Positions 25,800 to 34,308 are shown, counted from the stretch's first letter. The stretch: DNA of 64,000 bases from Nocardia xishanensis NBRC 101358 (GCF_001613365.1 NZ_BDCF01000016.1:100040-164039), one strand, 5' to 3'. Notes: generated by a model not told the origin, from the letters alone. Numbers and translations: made by a program.

Positions 25800-26162
25800 A
25801 TGACGAGAATTGTTCGCATCTCTATCGTCCCGAATACCGAGTGGTCCAGCATCGAGGTGCCTGCGGGCGGCGAGCTCGTGTGGGCCGAGCCGGGCGGTGG
25901 CGTCGTCGTCGGGGGCGGCGGTGGTGGTGTCCCGAGCGGCATCGCCACTTACTGGCGTACCGAGGACTTCACGTTCGGCGTCGAGCGGTGTCTGATTCGC
26001 CAGGGTTCGCGGACTAATCCAACGTCGCCGGGAGAGGAACCCAGCGAGTTCGAATACGTGGAGTCCGGCCTTCAGGGCGCGATCCCGTTCATGAACACCG
26101 ACTATCTCCTGTGGTGGAAGAAGAGCATGTACGACGCCTTCCCGCCGAACTCAGGCGCGTAG
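25800..26162 (+). CDS. Small Gly-rich protein upstream of the endolysin
   Basis: The 120-residue protein starts at ATG 25800 (GGGAG upstream). It has a beta-like N-terminus (RIVRISIVPNTEWSSIEVPA), a glycine run near residue 38 (VVVGGGGGGVPSG) and a Trp/Tyr-rich C-terminus (TDYLLWWKKSMYDAF). It lies 101 nt before the amidase gene in the same direction. No family was recognised; it may be a last structural or accessory lysis component. Confidence 0.5.
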   Translation: MTRIVRISIVPNTEWSSIEVPAGGELVWAEPGGGVVVGGGGGGVPSGIATYWRTEDFTFGVERCLIRQGSRTNPTSPGEEPSEFEYVESGLQGAIPFMNTDYLLWWKKSMYDAFPPNSGA

Positions 26163-26263
26163 CGAGCACGCCGCGAAGGCGTCGGCGTGCTGAATCGCCG
26201 GTGCCTTCGCGGGCGCGAATATCGCGCTCGCACAGCAAATTCGATTGGAAAGGCAGGGCAACC

Positions 26264-27037
26264 ATGTCATGGACCGGCGATCCCGTCTGGTTGGCGGACG
26301 TCCTCCGTGAGGAGGGTTTGCGAGTCGTCGAATTCCCCGGCTGGCGCGAGCGCGGGCATGGAGATTTCGGCGAGATCTGGGGCGTCATCGCCCATCACAC
26401 CGGCGGCTCCCACACGCCGTGCACCGAAATCGCTTACGGGTTACCGGATTTGGAAGGTCCGCTATCGCAATTGCACCTCGACAGGGACGGCACTGTCACG
26501 GTCGTCGCCGCGGGTGTTGCCTGGCACGCCGGGGTCGGGCGCTGGCCGGGGCTGCCCGAGGACGACGCGAACTTCCACACCATCGGCATCGAAGCCGTGA
26601 ACAACGGCACCGAGGGCTGGTCGCCCGAGCAATACGACGCGTATGTGGGCTGCTGCGCGGCGATTCTGCGCAGGCTCGGCCACGGGGCCGATCGGGTGAT
26701 CGGCCACAAGGAATGGGCCGGATCCAAGCAAGGCAAATGGGATCCCGGCGGCATGGATATGGACCAATTCCGCGCCGATGTCGCGGAACGATTGAAAGGT
26801 GGTGTGCTGGTGGCACTTTCCGACTTGGAGCAACGAGAACTGCTGGACAAGCTGCGCCGGGTGCACTTCGAGCTCACGTACGGATTCCAGTCTCGGGTGG
26901 CCGATTCGGAGTACCGGGACACGGTGGCCGGCTATGTGCTCAATTCCGACGCCGCCGATTACCGCAACGAGCAGCGTCTGAAGGCGCTCGAACTCAAGAT
27001 CGATCGCCTGCTCGACGCCATGGAAGGAAAGAACTGA
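26264..27037 (+). CDS. Endolysin: N-acetylmuramoyl-L-alanine amidase (lysin A type)
   Basis: The 257-residue protein starts at ATG 26264. Residues about 25-175 form an Amidase_2 (T7 lysozyme/PGRP-like) zinc amidase: GVIAHHTGG supplies the first His ligand, WHAG and IGIEAVNNG lie in the core, and GHKEWAGSKQGKWDPG supplies the second His and the catalytic Lys region. It cuts the bond between muramic acid and L-alanine. The C-terminal ~80 residues are helical and charged and may be a binding or regulatory tail. It overlaps the holin-like gene by 1 nt, forming a lysis cassette. Confidence 0.85.
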   Translation: MSWTGDPVWLADVLREEGLRVVEFPGWRERGHGDFGEIWGVIAHHTGGSHTPCTEIAYGLPDLEGPLSQLHLDRDGTVTVVAAGVAWHAGVGRWPGLPEDDANFHTIGIEAVNNGTEGWSPEQYDAYVGCCAAILRRLGHGADRVIGHKEWAGSKQGKWDPGGMDMDQFRADVAERLKGGVLVALSDLEQRELLDKLRRVHFELTYGFQSRVADSEYRDTVAGYVLNSDAADYRNEQRLKALELKIDRLLDAMEGKN

Positions 27038-27246
27038 TGGCCGTCACCAAACTTCCCGAGCCCGCGCTGATCCGCTCGGTGCTCGTCGCGATCACCGGGG
27101 TGATCGCCTTCGTCGTCGGCCATCGGATCGATGTCTCGTGGATCGAGTCGGTGCTGACGCTCTACGGCCTGCTCACCCCGGTGATCGCGGGTGTGGTCAT
27201 CCGGCCGGCGGTCACGCCGGTCGCTCGGCCGGACGGCGGACGATGA
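27037..27246 (+). CDS. Holin-like membrane protein
   Basis: The 69-residue protein has two predicted membrane helices (IRSVLVAITGVIAFVVGHRI and VLTLYGLLTPVIAGVVIRPA) separated by a short turn, and short charged ends. It is coupled to the endolysin (TGATG). The size, topology and position fit a class II holin that would release the amidase to the wall. The family is not certain because holins diverge fast. Confidence 0.7.
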   Translation: MAVTKLPEPALIRSVLVAITGVIAFVVGHRIDVSWIESVLTLYGLLTPVIAGVVIRPAVTPVARPDGGR

Positions 27247-27546
27247 ATGGCGCAGAGTTGGTTGAGTCCGGAATTCGTGCAGGCCTTCGGCGCCGCTGCG
27301 GCCACGGTCATCGGCGCCGTCACCGCCTGGCAGGCGCGTGAAGTCGCGAAACTGCGCGCGCGGATCGAAACTCTGGAGAGCCAGGCGGTCGACGACAAGA
27401 AGCGCTTCCGCGACGCCATCCGCCTGATCCGCGCCCTCCAGCAGCACATCGACGAACTGCGCGGCTTCCTGCGCCTGCACGTTCCCGGCCAGGAACCCCC
27501 GGCGGCCCGCTACGAGATCCCGCCTTTGTTGCAAGAGGAACTCTGA
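27247..27546 (+). CDS. Second lysis-cassette membrane protein with coiled coil
   Basis: The 99-residue protein begins immediately after the previous stop. One N-terminal membrane helix (FVQAFGAAAATVIGAVTAWQ) is followed by a coiled coil of about 45 residues (KLRARIETLESQAVDDKKRF, LIRALQQHIDELRGF) and a Pro-rich end. Such single-TM coiled-coil proteins accompany holins in actinophage lysis cassettes, as antiholin, second holin or spanin-like component. Confidence 0.65.
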   Translation: MAQSWLSPEFVQAFGAAAATVIGAVTAWQAREVAKLRARIETLESQAVDDKKRFRDAIRLIRALQQHIDELRGFLRLHVPGQEPPAARYEIPPLLQEEL

Positions 27547-27569
27547 GCGGTTATCGGGCCGCTGGGACA

Positions 27570-27602
27570 GCCCCGTCTCCCGGGTGGGAGGCGGGGCGTT
27601 TT
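27570..27602 (+). terminator. Rho-independent terminator of the tail/lysis operon
   Basis: GCCCCGTCTCCC pairs with GGGAGGCGGGGC around a GGT-type loop and is followed by GTTTTGT. It lies 24 nt after the last lysis gene and is the strongest terminator of the phage-derived block. Confidence 0.85.
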
Positions 27603-27669
27603 GTCGTTCCAGGCGGGAAATCTGAGGTCGAACCGCGCAGCGACTACTTTCGAGTGCAAGGTTCGAACA

Positions 27670-27725
27670 GAAGCTTTCGTGGCGAAGCTTTCGAGGCGAA
27701 GCTTTCGAGGCGAAGCTTTCGAATT
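27670..27725. repeat. Four tandem 14-bp repeats (GAAGCTTTCGAGGC)
   Basis: The four units start at 27670, 27684, 27698 and 27712. The second and third are identical; the first has one change (TGGC) and the last ends AATT. Each contains the palindromic core CGAAGCTTTCG minus one base. They lie in the otherwise gene-free interval 27603-28205, just outside the tail-operon terminator, and could be binding sites or a replication-slippage tract. Confidence 0.75.
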
Positions 27726-28114
27726 GTCGGAGTATTGCCGACGGCTTGCTTTCAAACTTCCCGTCATTTGGCCAGGTGAAACGTTACATATTGGTTTTGT
27801 GAAATAGATCTCACCGGTCGATCCGGTCTCCGACCCGTTAGTAACATTGCGCGCTTGTGGTCGAGTGAAGGTCTGGCATCGATGGTCGGCGACGGTGCGG
27901 TCCGGTCCGGAAACTGGCGGACTATAGACCGTATTGGGAGGTATCCGTCCTGGTAGGGAGGGCATTTGGGGTGATGTGCTGGCACTGGGGATCAGCTGTT
28001 CGAAGGCTCGGATCGACCGTTGAAAACCGTGAGCCGACCATTTGTGAACCTTTCATCCCGAGTTGCTCGCAGATTCCGGACTGCGCGCAACCGTTCGAAT
28101 TGCTACCGGTTCAT

Positions 28115-28146
28115 CGTTAACGCTTGGACCCCTGTGATAGAACAAT
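28115..28146 (+). promoter_or_regulatory. Shared upstream element of the tandem secreted genes
   Basis: GTGATAGA at 28134-28141 recurs at 28946-28953, at nearly the same distance (about 60-66 nt) from the two paralogous start codons, with similar leader sequence downstream (GTCGGCCGC... ACTTTCCA-like). It is probably a -10 region or regulator site duplicated with the genes. Confidence 0.35.
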
Positions 28147-28205
28147 CCGGTCGGCCGCCAGCCGGTTGCCGACGGAGGAAAAACTTCCAAGGGGATATCT
28201 CGAAG

Positions 28206-28592
28206 ATGAAGATGATTCGTTCGTTCGGTTTCGCTTTCGCCGCCGCTGGAATCGTGCTGGCCGGACCCGGCCTCGCCAGTGCCGCCGATACCGGTTCGGC
28301 CGCCGAGCCCAACGGCGTCATCGCCAACGAAACCACGACGGGTTCGGCGGAGTTGCTGTCGACTCTGGTCGAGGCATTGGCGTCCGGTTCGGCCGCCAAG
28401 CCCACCGCGAACGCCGCCATCGCGAACGAAACCACAACCGGTTCGTCCGAGGTGCTGACCGCGCTGGCCGAGAACCTGGCGTCCGGCTCCGCCACGAAGC
28501 CCACCGCCTCGGACGCCGGTTCCTCGGAGTCGACGACCAAGCTGCTGGAGACGCTCATCACCGGTTCGGCGAACCTCGACCTCACCAAGTGA
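28206..28592 (+). CDS. Secreted Thr/Ser/Gly-rich protein A
   Basis: The 128-residue protein starts at ATG 28206. It has a signal peptide (KMIRSFGFAFAAAGIVLAG, cleavage near ASAAD). The mature part holds a duplicated unit of about 32 residues: NETTTGSAELLSTLVEALAS and NETTTGSSEVLTALAENLAS, each followed by GSA.KPTA. There are no cysteines and no enzyme motif. It is a tandem paralogue of the gene at 29012 and shares leader sequence with it. Likely a small exported envelope protein; function unknown. Confidence 0.7.
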   Translation: MKMIRSFGFAFAAAGIVLAGPGLASAADTGSAAEPNGVIANETTTGSAELLSTLVEALASGSAAKPTANAAIANETTTGSSEVLTALAENLASGSATKPTASDAGSSESTTKLLETLITGSANLDLTK

Positions 28593-28609
28593 GCGCGTAG
28601 CTCGAATAC

Positions 28610-28639
28610 GCCCCGCCTCATCGAGGCGGGGCATTTTTT
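28610..28639 (+). terminator. Rho-independent terminator
   Basis: GCCCCGCCTC pairs with GAGGCGGGGC around ATC and is followed by ATTTTTT. It is 17 nt after secreted protein A. Confidence 0.9.
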
Positions 28640-29011
28640 CGTTTCGGGGGAGTCCGCGAGTTTGCTGAAACACTACTCGCTATACCGCGCCGAACAACCC
28701 ATCCAATCAGCGCGATCGGATATCCGCAGCTTCGAAATCCCTTCTGCGCGGAAGTATTTGCCGACCGGCTGGCAATCGGCGTGAACCCGATGTCGCATAA
28801 GGTCCGCTATCGCCGCACGTCATCGCAGAGATCCAGGCACGGGCGTCAGGGGGCGAGTTCACGCGTCGGAACGCGTGAAGGTGAACTACCCGTAACTGAG
28901 CATTTGCGATGCGTTCATCATCACGTCGTGGCCCGCAAATCTTGCGTGATAGACATAGGCGCGTCGGCCGCAGGGTGTAGTCGACGAGAACTTTCCAGGA
29001 AGAAGAATTCC

Positions 29012-29386
29012 ATGAGCAAGATTCGCGTGCTCGGCATCGCTGTGGTCGCCGCCGGTATCGTCCTCGGTGGTTCCGGTGTGGCCTCGGCGGAGACCGGTTC
29101 GGCCGCCGGTTCGTCCAACTTCGCCACCGGTCTGTCCAACCTGCTGGCGACCGGTTCGGGCGGTGTGAAGCCGCTGCCGACCGCGGGTGAGGCCACCGGT
29201 TCGGCCACCGGTTCCTCGAACTTCGCCACCGGCCTTTCCAACCTGCTTGCCACCGGCTCCGGCGGCGTGAAGCCGCTTCCGGTCGCGGACGGTTATGTCA
29301 ACCCCTGGCTGGACGGCTGGGGCGCCGGCTCCTCCAACCTGCTCGTCGGCCTCGGCAACCTGATCGGCACCGGCTCGGCGAAGTGA
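29012..29386 (+). CDS. Secreted Gly/Ser-rich protein B with exact-like internal duplication
   Basis: The 124-residue protein starts at ATG 29012. Its signal peptide ends near ASAETG. The mature chain has two copies of a unit of about 30 residues (GSSNFATGLSNLLATGSGGV followed by KPLP), nearly identical at protein level but different in synonymous codons, and a diverged third (GSSNLLVGLGNLIGTGSAK). It is paralogous to protein A. The amphipathic LSNLLATG units could associate with membranes; function unknown. Confidence 0.7.
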   Translation: MSKIRVLGIAVVAAGIVLGGSGVASAETGSAAGSSNFATGLSNLLATGSGGVKPLPTAGEATGSATGSSNFATGLSNLLATGSGGVKPLPVADGYVNPWLDGWGAGSSNLLVGLGNLIGTGSAK

Positions 29387-29530
29387 CGCCGCTGAACTGA
29401 CCGCGGTGAGCGCGGCGTCGACCGCGTCGCGCACTACTGCTCGCGTCGGGCAACGGCCTCCGGGTGACGATCGTCGACATCGCCCCACGCACGCCTCACT
29501 GCTCCGCGAGCGCATTGCTACAGACGAGAA

Positions 29531-29562
29531 CGGCCCGGGGACGCCTGGGCCGCTTTCGTTTT
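29531..29562. terminator. Convergent terminator
   Basis: CGGCCC at 29531-29536 pairs with GGGCCG at 29547-29552, followed by CTTTCGTTTT. It lies between the + strand secreted gene and the - strand DUF4185 gene and ends eight bases before the latter's stop. Confidence 0.6.
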
Positions 29563-29569
29563 CACGCAC

Positions 29570-30655
29570 CTACAGCGGCGTCTTCATGAGCACCACGTTG
29601 TACTGCGTGTGCACCGTCAGCAGAAAGTACAGATCCGACCCGGTCTGATACGGGAAGATCATCGGCGCGTACGCGGTCGGCAGCGACGCGGCCTCGATCA
29701 GCACCCGCGGCGCGCCCCACGGCCCCTGCGGCGACGAAGCCGTCCGCATGACAATGGAGTTCGCCGGATCCGTGGTGAGCATGACGAATTGCCCGAGATG
29801 GTCGTTCCACATCACCGACAGTTCGGCCACGCCGTCCACGATGGGCGCCGAGGCAATGGGGTCGTTCGGCTTCCACGCGCCGCCGTCCCAGTACTCGTAG
29901 GAGTCGATATTCGCGATGTCGGCTTCCCTTGTCCGCGAGACGAACCCGGGGTTGTTACGGCCTGCGGCGGTGCCGTAGCGGTAGACGTAGCCGTCGTGCT
30001 TCAGGAAGGCGTTCTGCTGGAAGCGCTCGTGCCCGTCGACGTTCGCGCGGCGGGTGGTGGTGAGCGGCACCCAGGTCTGGCCGCCGTCACCGGAGGCGGC
30101 GAGGGTGGAGAAGTTGGTGTTCCACTTGCCGTGATCACCCCACTCCCGCACCGACATCAGGCTCATGTACTGCACGCCGCCCACCGAAATGCCCGCGGTG
30201 GGGATGAGACTGATCTCGATGCCGGGAATCTTGGGGCTCGGCAGCGGATTGGGGACGATGCTGTCGAAGAAGATCCCGCCGGACGGATCCTTGGTGGTGC
30301 TGCGGAACAGCACGTTCGATGTCCAGGCCCACATGCTGCCCGCGAAGAGGTTCGGGATGCCGAGACCGGCGCTGTCGCCGAAGGCGGTGATCATCCGGCC
30401 GCTGCCGTCGTCCCACATGATCCCGAGGTCGGTGCCGAGCACGTTGACGTTCTGCGTGCGGTTCGGACTGTCCATACCGGTCATCTGGAAGACCGCCTTG
30501 GTCGGGCCTGGCAGCTGCGGTAGTCCGCGCCAACCGTTCAGCACCGGAATGGGATTCACGTTGTTCGGGTCGGCGGCGGCGGGGCCTGCCAACGCGACCG
30601 TGCAGGCCGCGGCGAGGGCCCCGGCTCTGGCGAGTGCGGACAGCGATCGGTTCAT
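29570..30655 (-). CDS. Secreted DUF4185 protein, copy 1
   Basis: The 361-residue protein starts at 30655, with signal peptide LARAGALAAACTVALAGPAA. The mature part matches DUF4185, a beta-propeller-like family related in layout to sialidase-type folds: LGTDLGIMWDDGSGRMITAF, then GDHGKWNTNFSTLAASGDGG, ELSVMWNDHLGQFVML and a typical ending NVVLM. Binding or hydrolysis of extracellular glycans is possible but unproven. A second paralogue lies at 34309-35415 in the same orientation. Confidence 0.8.
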   Translation of the reverse strand: MNRSLSALARAGALAAACTVALAGPAAADPNNVNPIPVLNGWRGLPQLPGPTKAVFQMTGMDSPNRTQNVNVLGTDLGIMWDDGSGRMITAFGDSAGLGIPNLFAGSMWAWTSNVLFRSTTKDPSGGIFFDSIVPNPLPSPKIPGIEISLIPTAGISVGGVQYMSLMSVREWGDHGKWNTNFSTLAASGDGGQTWVPLTTTRRANVDGHERFQQNAFLKHDGYVYRYGTAAGRNNPGFVSRTREADIANIDSYEYWDGGAWKPNDPIASAPIVDGVAELSVMWNDHLGQFVMLTTDPANSIVMRTASSPQGPWGAPRVLIEAASLPTAYAPMIFPYQTGSDLYFLLTVHTQYNVVLMKTPL

Positions 30656-30765
30656 CCGGATGGATCCCTTCTGTGGCGCGCGCGGTCTGCCTCGAACATT
30701 GTGCCTGTCCGTTGCGATTTCGGTCGAGGATGGCGTTGTGTGACCCGACACGTCGCGAACGCGAA

Positions 30766-30795
30766 AGAGCGGCCCGGACGAATCCGGGCCGCTCT
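30766..30795 (-). terminator. Terminator of fadE5
   Basis: A perfect 13-bp stem (AGAGCGGCCCGGA with its complement) closes a CGAA loop. Read on the minus strand it is followed by TTCGCGTT. It lies 30 nt beyond the fadE5 stop. Confidence 0.75.
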
Positions 30796-30824
30796 CGCGG
30801 TGTTTCGACGGTGTCGGCGAGACC

Positions 30825-32660
30825 TTAGAAGGCGGCCTCGTCCAGCTCCATGATGTCGTTGTCCAGGTTGGCCAGGACGGCGCGGGTGGCGGTCAGCTCG
30901 GGCAGGACGTTGCGCGCGAAGAACTGCGCGACACCGACCTTGCCGTTGTAGAAGGCCACATCCGAGCCGGACGCGCCCGCGTCGAGCGCCGCGATGGCGA
31001 CCTCGGCCTGGCGCAGCAGCTGCCAGCCGATGAGCAGGTCACCGACGGCGAGCAGGAAGCGCACCGAACCCAGGCCGACCTTGTACAGCTCGGTCGGCTG
31101 CTCCTGAGCGCCCATCAGGTGGCCGGTCAGGGTGGCCGCCATGGCCTGGACGTCCTCGAGCGCGGTGGCCAGCAGCTTGCGCTCGCCCTTCAGGCGGCCG
31201 TTGCCCGCCTCCGAGTCGATGAACTTCTGCACCTGGCCCGCCACGTGAGCCAGCGCGACGCCGCGGTCACGAGCGATCTTGCGGAAGAAGAAGTCCTGCG
31301 CCTGGATGGCGGTGGTGCCCTCGTAGAGCGAGTCGATCTTCGCGTCGCGGATGTACTGCTCGACCGGGTAGTCCTGCAGGAAGCCGGAGCCACCGAAGGT
31401 CTGCAGCGATTCGGTCAGGTACTGGTAGGCCCGCTCGGAACCGACACCCTTGACGATCGGCAGCAGCAGGTCGTTGACCCGGAAGGCCACGTCCTCGTCG
31501 GCGCCGGAGACCAGGTTCGCCACGTCGGCGTTCTGGTGCGCGGCGGTGTAGAGGTAGATGGCGCGCAGGCCCTCGGCGTACGCCTTCTGCAGGGCCAGCG
31601 AACGACGCACGTCCGGGTGGTGGGTGATGGTGACGCGCGGCGCGGCCTTGTCGGTCATCTGGGTCAGATCCGCACCCTGCACGCGCTGCTTGGCGTAGTC
31701 GAGGGCGTTCAGGTAACCGGTCGACAGGGTCGCGATGGCCTTGGTGCCGACCATCATGCGGGCGTTCTCGATGACGTCGAACATCTGCGCGATGCCGTTG
31801 TGCACCTCGCCGACCAGCCATCCCTTGGCGGGGATGCCGTGGCCGCCGAAGGTGACCTCACAGGTGGCCGAGACCTTGATGCCCATCTTGTGCTCGACGT
31901 TGGTGACGAACACGCCGTTGCGGTCGCCGAGGGTCTGGGTCTCGAAGTCGAAGTGGTACTTCGGCACGAAGAACAGCGACAGACCCTTGGTGCCGGGGCC
32001 GGCGCCCTCGGGGCGAGCCAGCACCAGGTGCATGATGTTCTCGAACAGGTCGTCGGAGTCACCCGAGGTGATGAAGCGCTTGACGCCCTCGATGTGCCAG
32101 GTGCCGTCTTCCTGCTTGATCGCCTTGGTGCGGCCGGCGCCGACGTCGGAGCCCGCGTCCGGCTCCGTCAGCACCATGGTGGCGCCCCAGTTGCGATCGG
32201 CGATGATCTGGGCCCACTTCTTCTGCTCGTCGGTGCCGTTGTTGTAGAACACCTGCGCGAAGCCCGGGCCCGCGCCGTACATCTGAGCGGGCGGGTTGGC
32301 GCCGAGGATCATTTCGCTCAGTGCCCAGACGACGCTGGCGGGAGCGCCGAGGCCGCCCAGCTCCTCGCGGACGCCGACCTTCATCCACTCACCCTCTTCG
32401 AGGGCGCGGTAGGACTTCTTGAAAGCTTCCGGCAGGGTGACGACGTGAGTCTCGGGGTCGAAGGTCGGCGGGTTGCGGTCGCCCTCGACGAACGACTCGG
32501 CCAGCGGGCCCTCGGCCAGGCGACGCACCTCGTTGAGCATCTCCTTGACGGTGTCGCTGTCCAGGTCGCCGTAGGCGCCCGCGTCGAGCAGGCTGCCGAG
32601 TCCGAGGACCTCGAAGAGGTTGAACTCAAGGTCGCGGACGTTGCTCTTGTAGTGACCCAT
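30825..32660 (-). CDS. fadE5: Acyl-CoA dehydrogenase FadE5
   Basis: At 611 residues it has exactly the length of mycobacterial FadE5. Conserved landmarks include NVRDLEFNLFEVLGLG, AEGPLAESFVEGDRNPP, TEPDAGSDVGAGRTKA, FITSGDSDDLFENIMH, NVEHKMGIKVSATCE and the catalytic-type Glu in SLYEGTTAIQAQDFFFRKI. FadE5 oxidises acyl-CoA to trans-2-enoyl-CoA with FAD over a broad chain length. It is transcribed alone, with its own terminator and an operator-like palindrome upstream at 32783-32796. Very high likeness makes this one of the safest calls here. Confidence 0.93.
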   Translation of the reverse strand: MGHYKSNVRDLEFNLFEVLGLGSLLDAGAYGDLDSDTVKEMLNEVRRLAEGPLAESFVEGDRNPPTFDPETHVVTLPEAFKKSYRALEEGEWMKVGVREELGGLGAPASVVWALSEMILGANPPAQMYGAGPGFAQVFYNNGTDEQKKWAQIIADRNWGATMVLTEPDAGSDVGAGRTKAIKQEDGTWHIEGVKRFITSGDSDDLFENIMHLVLARPEGAGPGTKGLSLFFVPKYHFDFETQTLGDRNGVFVTNVEHKMGIKVSATCEVTFGGHGIPAKGWLVGEVHNGIAQMFDVIENARMMVGTKAIATLSTGYLNALDYAKQRVQGADLTQMTDKAAPRVTITHHPDVRRSLALQKAYAEGLRAIYLYTAAHQNADVANLVSGADEDVAFRVNDLLLPIVKGVGSERAYQYLTESLQTFGGSGFLQDYPVEQYIRDAKIDSLYEGTTAIQAQDFFFRKIARDRGVALAHVAGQVQKFIDSEAGNGRLKGERKLLATALEDVQAMAATLTGHLMGAQEQPTELYKVGLGSVRFLLAVGDLLIGWQLLRQAEVAIAALDAGASGSDVAFYNGKVGVAQFFARNVLPELTATRAVLANLDNDIMELDEAAF

Positions 32661-32782
32661 TGTCTGTACTCACTCTCCGTTGAGTTGGTGCGGTCGGTTT
32701 GGTTGCCGTTCCCGCCCGTTGTCGCCACCGGGGATGTCTTCCGGTTTTCCGCATGCTACTCGCGGGTAACTTATGCGCCATA

Positions 32783-32796
32783 TTACCGGTCGGTAA
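32783..32796. promoter_or_regulatory. TTACCG-GT-CGGTAA operator-like palindrome
   Basis: The six-base arms are perfect inverted repeats, 123 bp upstream of fadE5 and 96 bp upstream of the divergent hydrolase. The form suits a TetR-type repressor site. The regulator is not identified. Confidence 0.5.
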
Positions 32797-32891
32797 GGGG
32801 CAGGCAAAGACGGCGACGGCCAATGTGACGCGATAAACAGCCCCTGAGCGTTGCGTCTGCGCTCTCCGCTCGACGGCGGCTACGGTGAGGT

Positions 32892-33488
32892 GTGCAGATC
32901 GAGACGAGCGCGGGGCCCGCCGAGATCGAGTTCGACCGGCCGCGCAAGCCGTCGTTCCTGCTGTTGCTCACGCACGGCGCCGGCGGCGGCGTCGAGGCGA
33001 AAGATCTTTTGGTCGTTCGCGATTCGGCCCTCGAGCTGGGCGGAGCGGTGGCCAGGGTGGTGCAGCCCTATCGCGTCGCCGGGCGGCGGGCGCCCGGCTC
33101 GGCGGACAAGCAGGATCAGGCCTGGCTGGAGATCGTGGCGGCCCTGCGGAAGAAAGTCCGCGGCGTCCCCGTCGTCCTGGGCGGGCGCAGCAATGGGGCT
33201 CGGGTCGCGTGCCGCACCGCGGTCGCCGCGCGTGCTCGGGGCGTGCTCGCGCTCTCGTTTCCGCTGCATCCGCCGGGTAAGCCGGAGAGATCGCGGCGCG
33301 AGGAGTTGCTCGCGCCGGGTGACATCGAGGTCGTGGTGATCAATGGGGCGAACGATCCGTTCGGCGTCCCTGATGCGGCCGACGCCGCCGAGGTGCGCGT
33401 GATCCCCGGCCAGCCGCATGCGTTCCGCGCCGGATTCGACACCATCGCGGCGACCGTGCAGCCGTGGTTGCGGCGCTGGTCGGAATAG
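32892..33488 (+). CDS. Alpha/beta-hydrolase of the KANL3/Tex30 type
   Basis: The 198-residue protein starts at GTG 32892. The oxyanion region is LLTHGAGGGVEAKDL and the nucleophile elbow GGRSNGARVA (Ser about 99). A late Asp in NGANDPFGVP and a His in PGQPHAFRAG complete the expected triad. It is a short member of the dienelactone-hydrolase-like group; the substrate is unknown. It is divergent from fadE5 and convergent with the methyltransferase gene. Confidence 0.75.
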   Translation: MQIETSAGPAEIEFDRPRKPSFLLLLTHGAGGGVEAKDLLVVRDSALELGGAVARVVQPYRVAGRRAPGSADKQDQAWLEIVAALRKKVRGVPVVLGGRSNGARVACRTAVAARARGVLALSFPLHPPGKPERSRREELLAPGDIEVVVINGANDPFGVPDAADAAEVRVIPGQPHAFRAGFDTIAATVQPWLRRWSE

Positions 33489-33536
33489 AACGCCGGTCGG
33501 CCTGAGAAATCGCGGCCGACGTGAAGCCGTCCCGGA

Positions 33537-34232
33537 TCAGGAGGTCGACGCGTCGGCTTCCACGGGCTCCGGCGCGGGCTTGATCGCGATGACCAGCGCG
33601 TCGATCGCGTCGCGGCCCTCCGTGGGGCGCAGCACTCGGTCCGCGATGTGGATCTCGAGGCCGGACTCCGAACCCAGGTCGGCGACGACCTCGTCAGGGG
33701 TGAAGAGAATCGATGGGTCTTGCGGGCCACCGAAGCCCTCCGTCAGGTTCAGCGTGTCGTGTCCGAGGACGAGCAGCGTGCCCGCAGGCGCGAGCATTTC
33801 CGCGGCGCGACGCAGTACGGTGCGGCGCTGCTCGGCGGGCAGATGCAGGAAAACCATCAGCACCAGCTCGTAGGGGCCGGTGATCCCCGCGGCGTCGAGA
33901 TCGGTGACATCGGCGCATTGCCAGGTGATTCGTCCCCGCACTGATCGGGACAGCCGGGTGGCCACCGTCCGCCCCTTGTCGATGCCGACCTGCGAGTAGT
34001 CGACCGCGTGCACCTGCCAGCCGTGCGTGGCCAACCAGACGGCGTTGCGTCCCTCGCCGCAGGCCAGGTCGAGCGCACGTGGCAGGCCGAGCTCCTCGCC
34101 GTCGGCGGTGTCGGGTCGCAGCGGCGCGCGCCGGTCCAACCCGTAGACGTGCTCCACCACCGTGCTGTTCGGCGGTGCGCCCCAGACCAATTCACTCTGC
34201 GCGTAACGCGCGTCCCAATCGGCCGCATCCAT
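33537..34232 (-). CDS. Class I SAM-dependent methyltransferase
   Basis: The 231-residue protein begins at ATG 34232 (an upstream ATG at 34292 adds 20 unlikely residues). Motif I is ALDLACGEGRNAVWLA, followed by the acidic end of strand 2 (HAVDYSQ), CADVTDLDA and ELVLMVFLHLP. WDARYAQSELVWGAPPN at the start is typical of the thiopurine/tellurite-resistance-like methyltransferase group. The substrate cannot be told from sequence. Confidence 0.8.
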   Translation of the reverse strand: MDAADWDARYAQSELVWGAPPNSTVVEHVYGLDRRAPLRPDTADGEELGLPRALDLACGEGRNAVWLATHGWQVHAVDYSQVGIDKGRTVATRLSRSVRGRITWQCADVTDLDAAGITGPYELVLMVFLHLPAEQRRTVLRRAAEMLAPAGTLLVLGHDTLNLTEGFGGPQDPSILFTPDEVVADLGSESGLEIHIADRVLRPTEGRDAIDALVIAIKPAPEPVEADASTS

Positions 34233-34308
34233 ACCGGCGAGTCTAGGAACCGCTGTATCCGGCCAACCAGTCGGCACCGCGCCCGTATCCACTCGCGCGG
34301 CACGATGA

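Noticed and set aside
28206..29386. CRISPR-like or satellite array suggested by repeats
   Set aside because: The repeats are coding, in frame, and lie within two signal-peptide proteins; no spacer-repeat structure exists.
31119..32828. 569-residue + strand open frame
   Set aside because: It is antisense to fadE5, whose identity and length are beyond doubt.
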